DNA of 64,000 nt from Chloroflexota bacterium. Lineage in GTDB: Bacteria > Chloroflexota > Limnocylindria > P2-11E. Where the stretch lies: assembly GCA_027310565.1 (NCBI GenBank), contig DAIDAP010000001.1:62001-126000 (forward strand), in the 5' to 3' direction. This document shows positions 63,408 through 64,000 of the stretch, piece after piece. Under the pieces are notes generated by a model that was not told the origin of the DNA, searched no databases, and worked only from the letters and a program-made list of their open reading frames with translations. Every line of letters begins with the position of its first letter. Position 1 is the stretch's first letter. The position numbers and the translations under genes were made by a program.

Positions 63408-64000
63408 TCAGCCGGCGCCGGCCACGCGCCAGGTGACCGCGATCGAGGCCGCCTCCGCGAGCGCGGCGTCGCGGTCCGCCGGACCGACGGCGCGGTACAC
63501 CAGCGCGAGGCCCTGCCGGCCGGCGACGGTGGTGAACTGACGGACGACGATCGGGCGGCCCAGGTACGTGCCGCCGTAGCGGTCGTCCACGATGAGCAGC
63601 CCGTTCGCGCGCACGACGTCCCGCTCGCGCCACTGGCCGTCGAGTCCCTGCCGCTCGCGCTCGCCGATGCTCGTCGCGTAGCCGTCGGCCGTCGAGAGCG
63701 CCAGACCCTGCGCGCGCGCGACGACGAGCGTCGCGCTCGCGGACTCGAAGCGCGCGGCCTCGCCGACGTTCCCGCTGGTGACGTTCTTCCAGCCAGGCGG
63801 GAGCGCGAGCTCGAACCCGACCTGCTCGAAGCGCTCGCCCGTCGCGGCGGGGGCGCGCAGCTCGGGGACGAGCCGCGGCTCGAGCGCGTAGGTGACGAAG
63901 CGCAGCCGCGACACCTCGTCGGCGAGGACGAGCCAGCCGCTCACCAGCACGACGACGAACGCGACGACCGCGAGGGCCGGCGGGAGGATGCTGCGGACGT
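63408..64000 (-). CDS. Membrane-anchored protein of unknown function (5' end outside window)
   Basis: The frame is open to the window edge. Upstream of GTG 63950 it continues as a membrane helix (SILPPALAVVAFVVVLVSGWL), so the true start lies beyond 64000. The outer part (RFEQVGFELALPPGWKNVTSGNVGEAARFESASATLVVARAQG ... VDDRYGGTYLGRPIVVRQFTTVAGRQGLALVYRAVG) is a beta-rich domain resembling PsbP/DcrB-like folds. Convergent with the serpin gene, 6 nt apart. Confidence 0.6.
   Translation of the reverse strand, partial: VRSILPPALAVVAFVVVLVSGWLVLADEVSRLRFVTYALEPRLVPELRAPAATGERFEQVGFELALPPGWKNVTSGNVGEAARFESASATLVVARAQGLALSTADGYATSIGERERQGLDGQWRERDVVRANGLLIVDDRYGGTYLGRPIVVRQFTTVAGRQGLALVYRAVGPADRDAALAEAASIAVTWRVAGAG

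Noticed and set aside
1-64000. Prophage, transposon, integron or genomic-island borders
   Set aside because: No integrase, transposase, terminal repeats or attachment sites; base composition is even. The single tRNA (40172-40245) has no flanking repeat or integrase.

Overview
This window is very GC-rich bacterial chromosome with strong GC3 bias, many GTG starts, 4-nt gene overlaps and almost no intergenic space. Gene content (UPF0182 protein, Wzm/Wzt-type ABC polysaccharide export, caa3-type oxidase with a fused CtaA-CtaB, CysM-CysO-Mec cysteine synthesis, lipoprotein serpin, RraB-like proteins, several VapBC loci) suggests an uncultured free-living aerobic Chloroflexota, probably of the Limnocylindria type. 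The taxon is an inference; no rRNA or marker tree is available here. No phage, transposase, IS element or CRISPR array was seen.

Layout. 1-5.5 kb: end of an Ig-like secreted protein, two paralogous membrane-anchored proteins, a decayed VapBC locus, a low-complexity secreted protein and a YHS-domain membrane protein. 5.5-18 kb: an alpha/beta hydrolase, then one long plus-strand operon for a surface polysaccharide: ABC permease, PAP2 phosphatase, ABC ATPase with C-terminal substrate-binding domain, three methyltransferases and four glycosyltransferase genes, one a two-enzyme fusion. 18-28.5 kb: UPF0182 protein, an intact VapBC pair, GT87-like enzyme, orphan PIN protein, sugar aminotransferase, two RraB-like proteins, an antitoxin with a gutted toxin, a double-GNAT protein and two more glycosyltransferases. 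28.5-34 kb: parvulin foldase, MazG, RNase PH, RdgB, small proteins, MOSC protein. 34-42.5 kb: a glutamate synthase behind a leader peptide plus terminator, EamA transporter, HIT protein, tRNA-Pro, MMPL transporter. 42.5-50 kb: the MoxR-DUF58-DUF4129-DUF4350-SpoIIM-RDD membrane cluster. 50-56 kb: cytochrome c oxidase and heme A synthesis. 56-58.7 kb: ArsR-like, BlaI-like and M56 (BlaR1-like) genes. 58.7-60.4 kb: a small secreted Cys-peptide gene next to an XRE-TPR regulator. 60.4-62 kb: cysM-cysO-mec. 62-64 kb: serpin and a partial membrane protein.

Expression signals. Most transcription units start with a TAnnnT -10 hexamer only 6-9 nt before an ATG or GTG with no Shine-Dalgarno, i.e. they look leaderless. 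Inside operons genes are joined by ATGA and GTGA overlaps, and in six places the only plausible start is CTG (in CTGA) or ATA/GTA (in NTAG). Four mini-ORFs end exactly on the start codon of the next gene; two of them also begin on the previous gene's stop.

The best candidates for undescribed biology are (i) the secreted 41-aa Cys-peptide beside an HTH-TPR regulator, which looks like an RRNPP-type peptide signalling pair outside Bacillota, (ii) the leaderless Ala/Gly-rich leader peptide and terminator in front of the glutamate synthase, and (iii) the mini-ORF and non-AUG coupling junctions.
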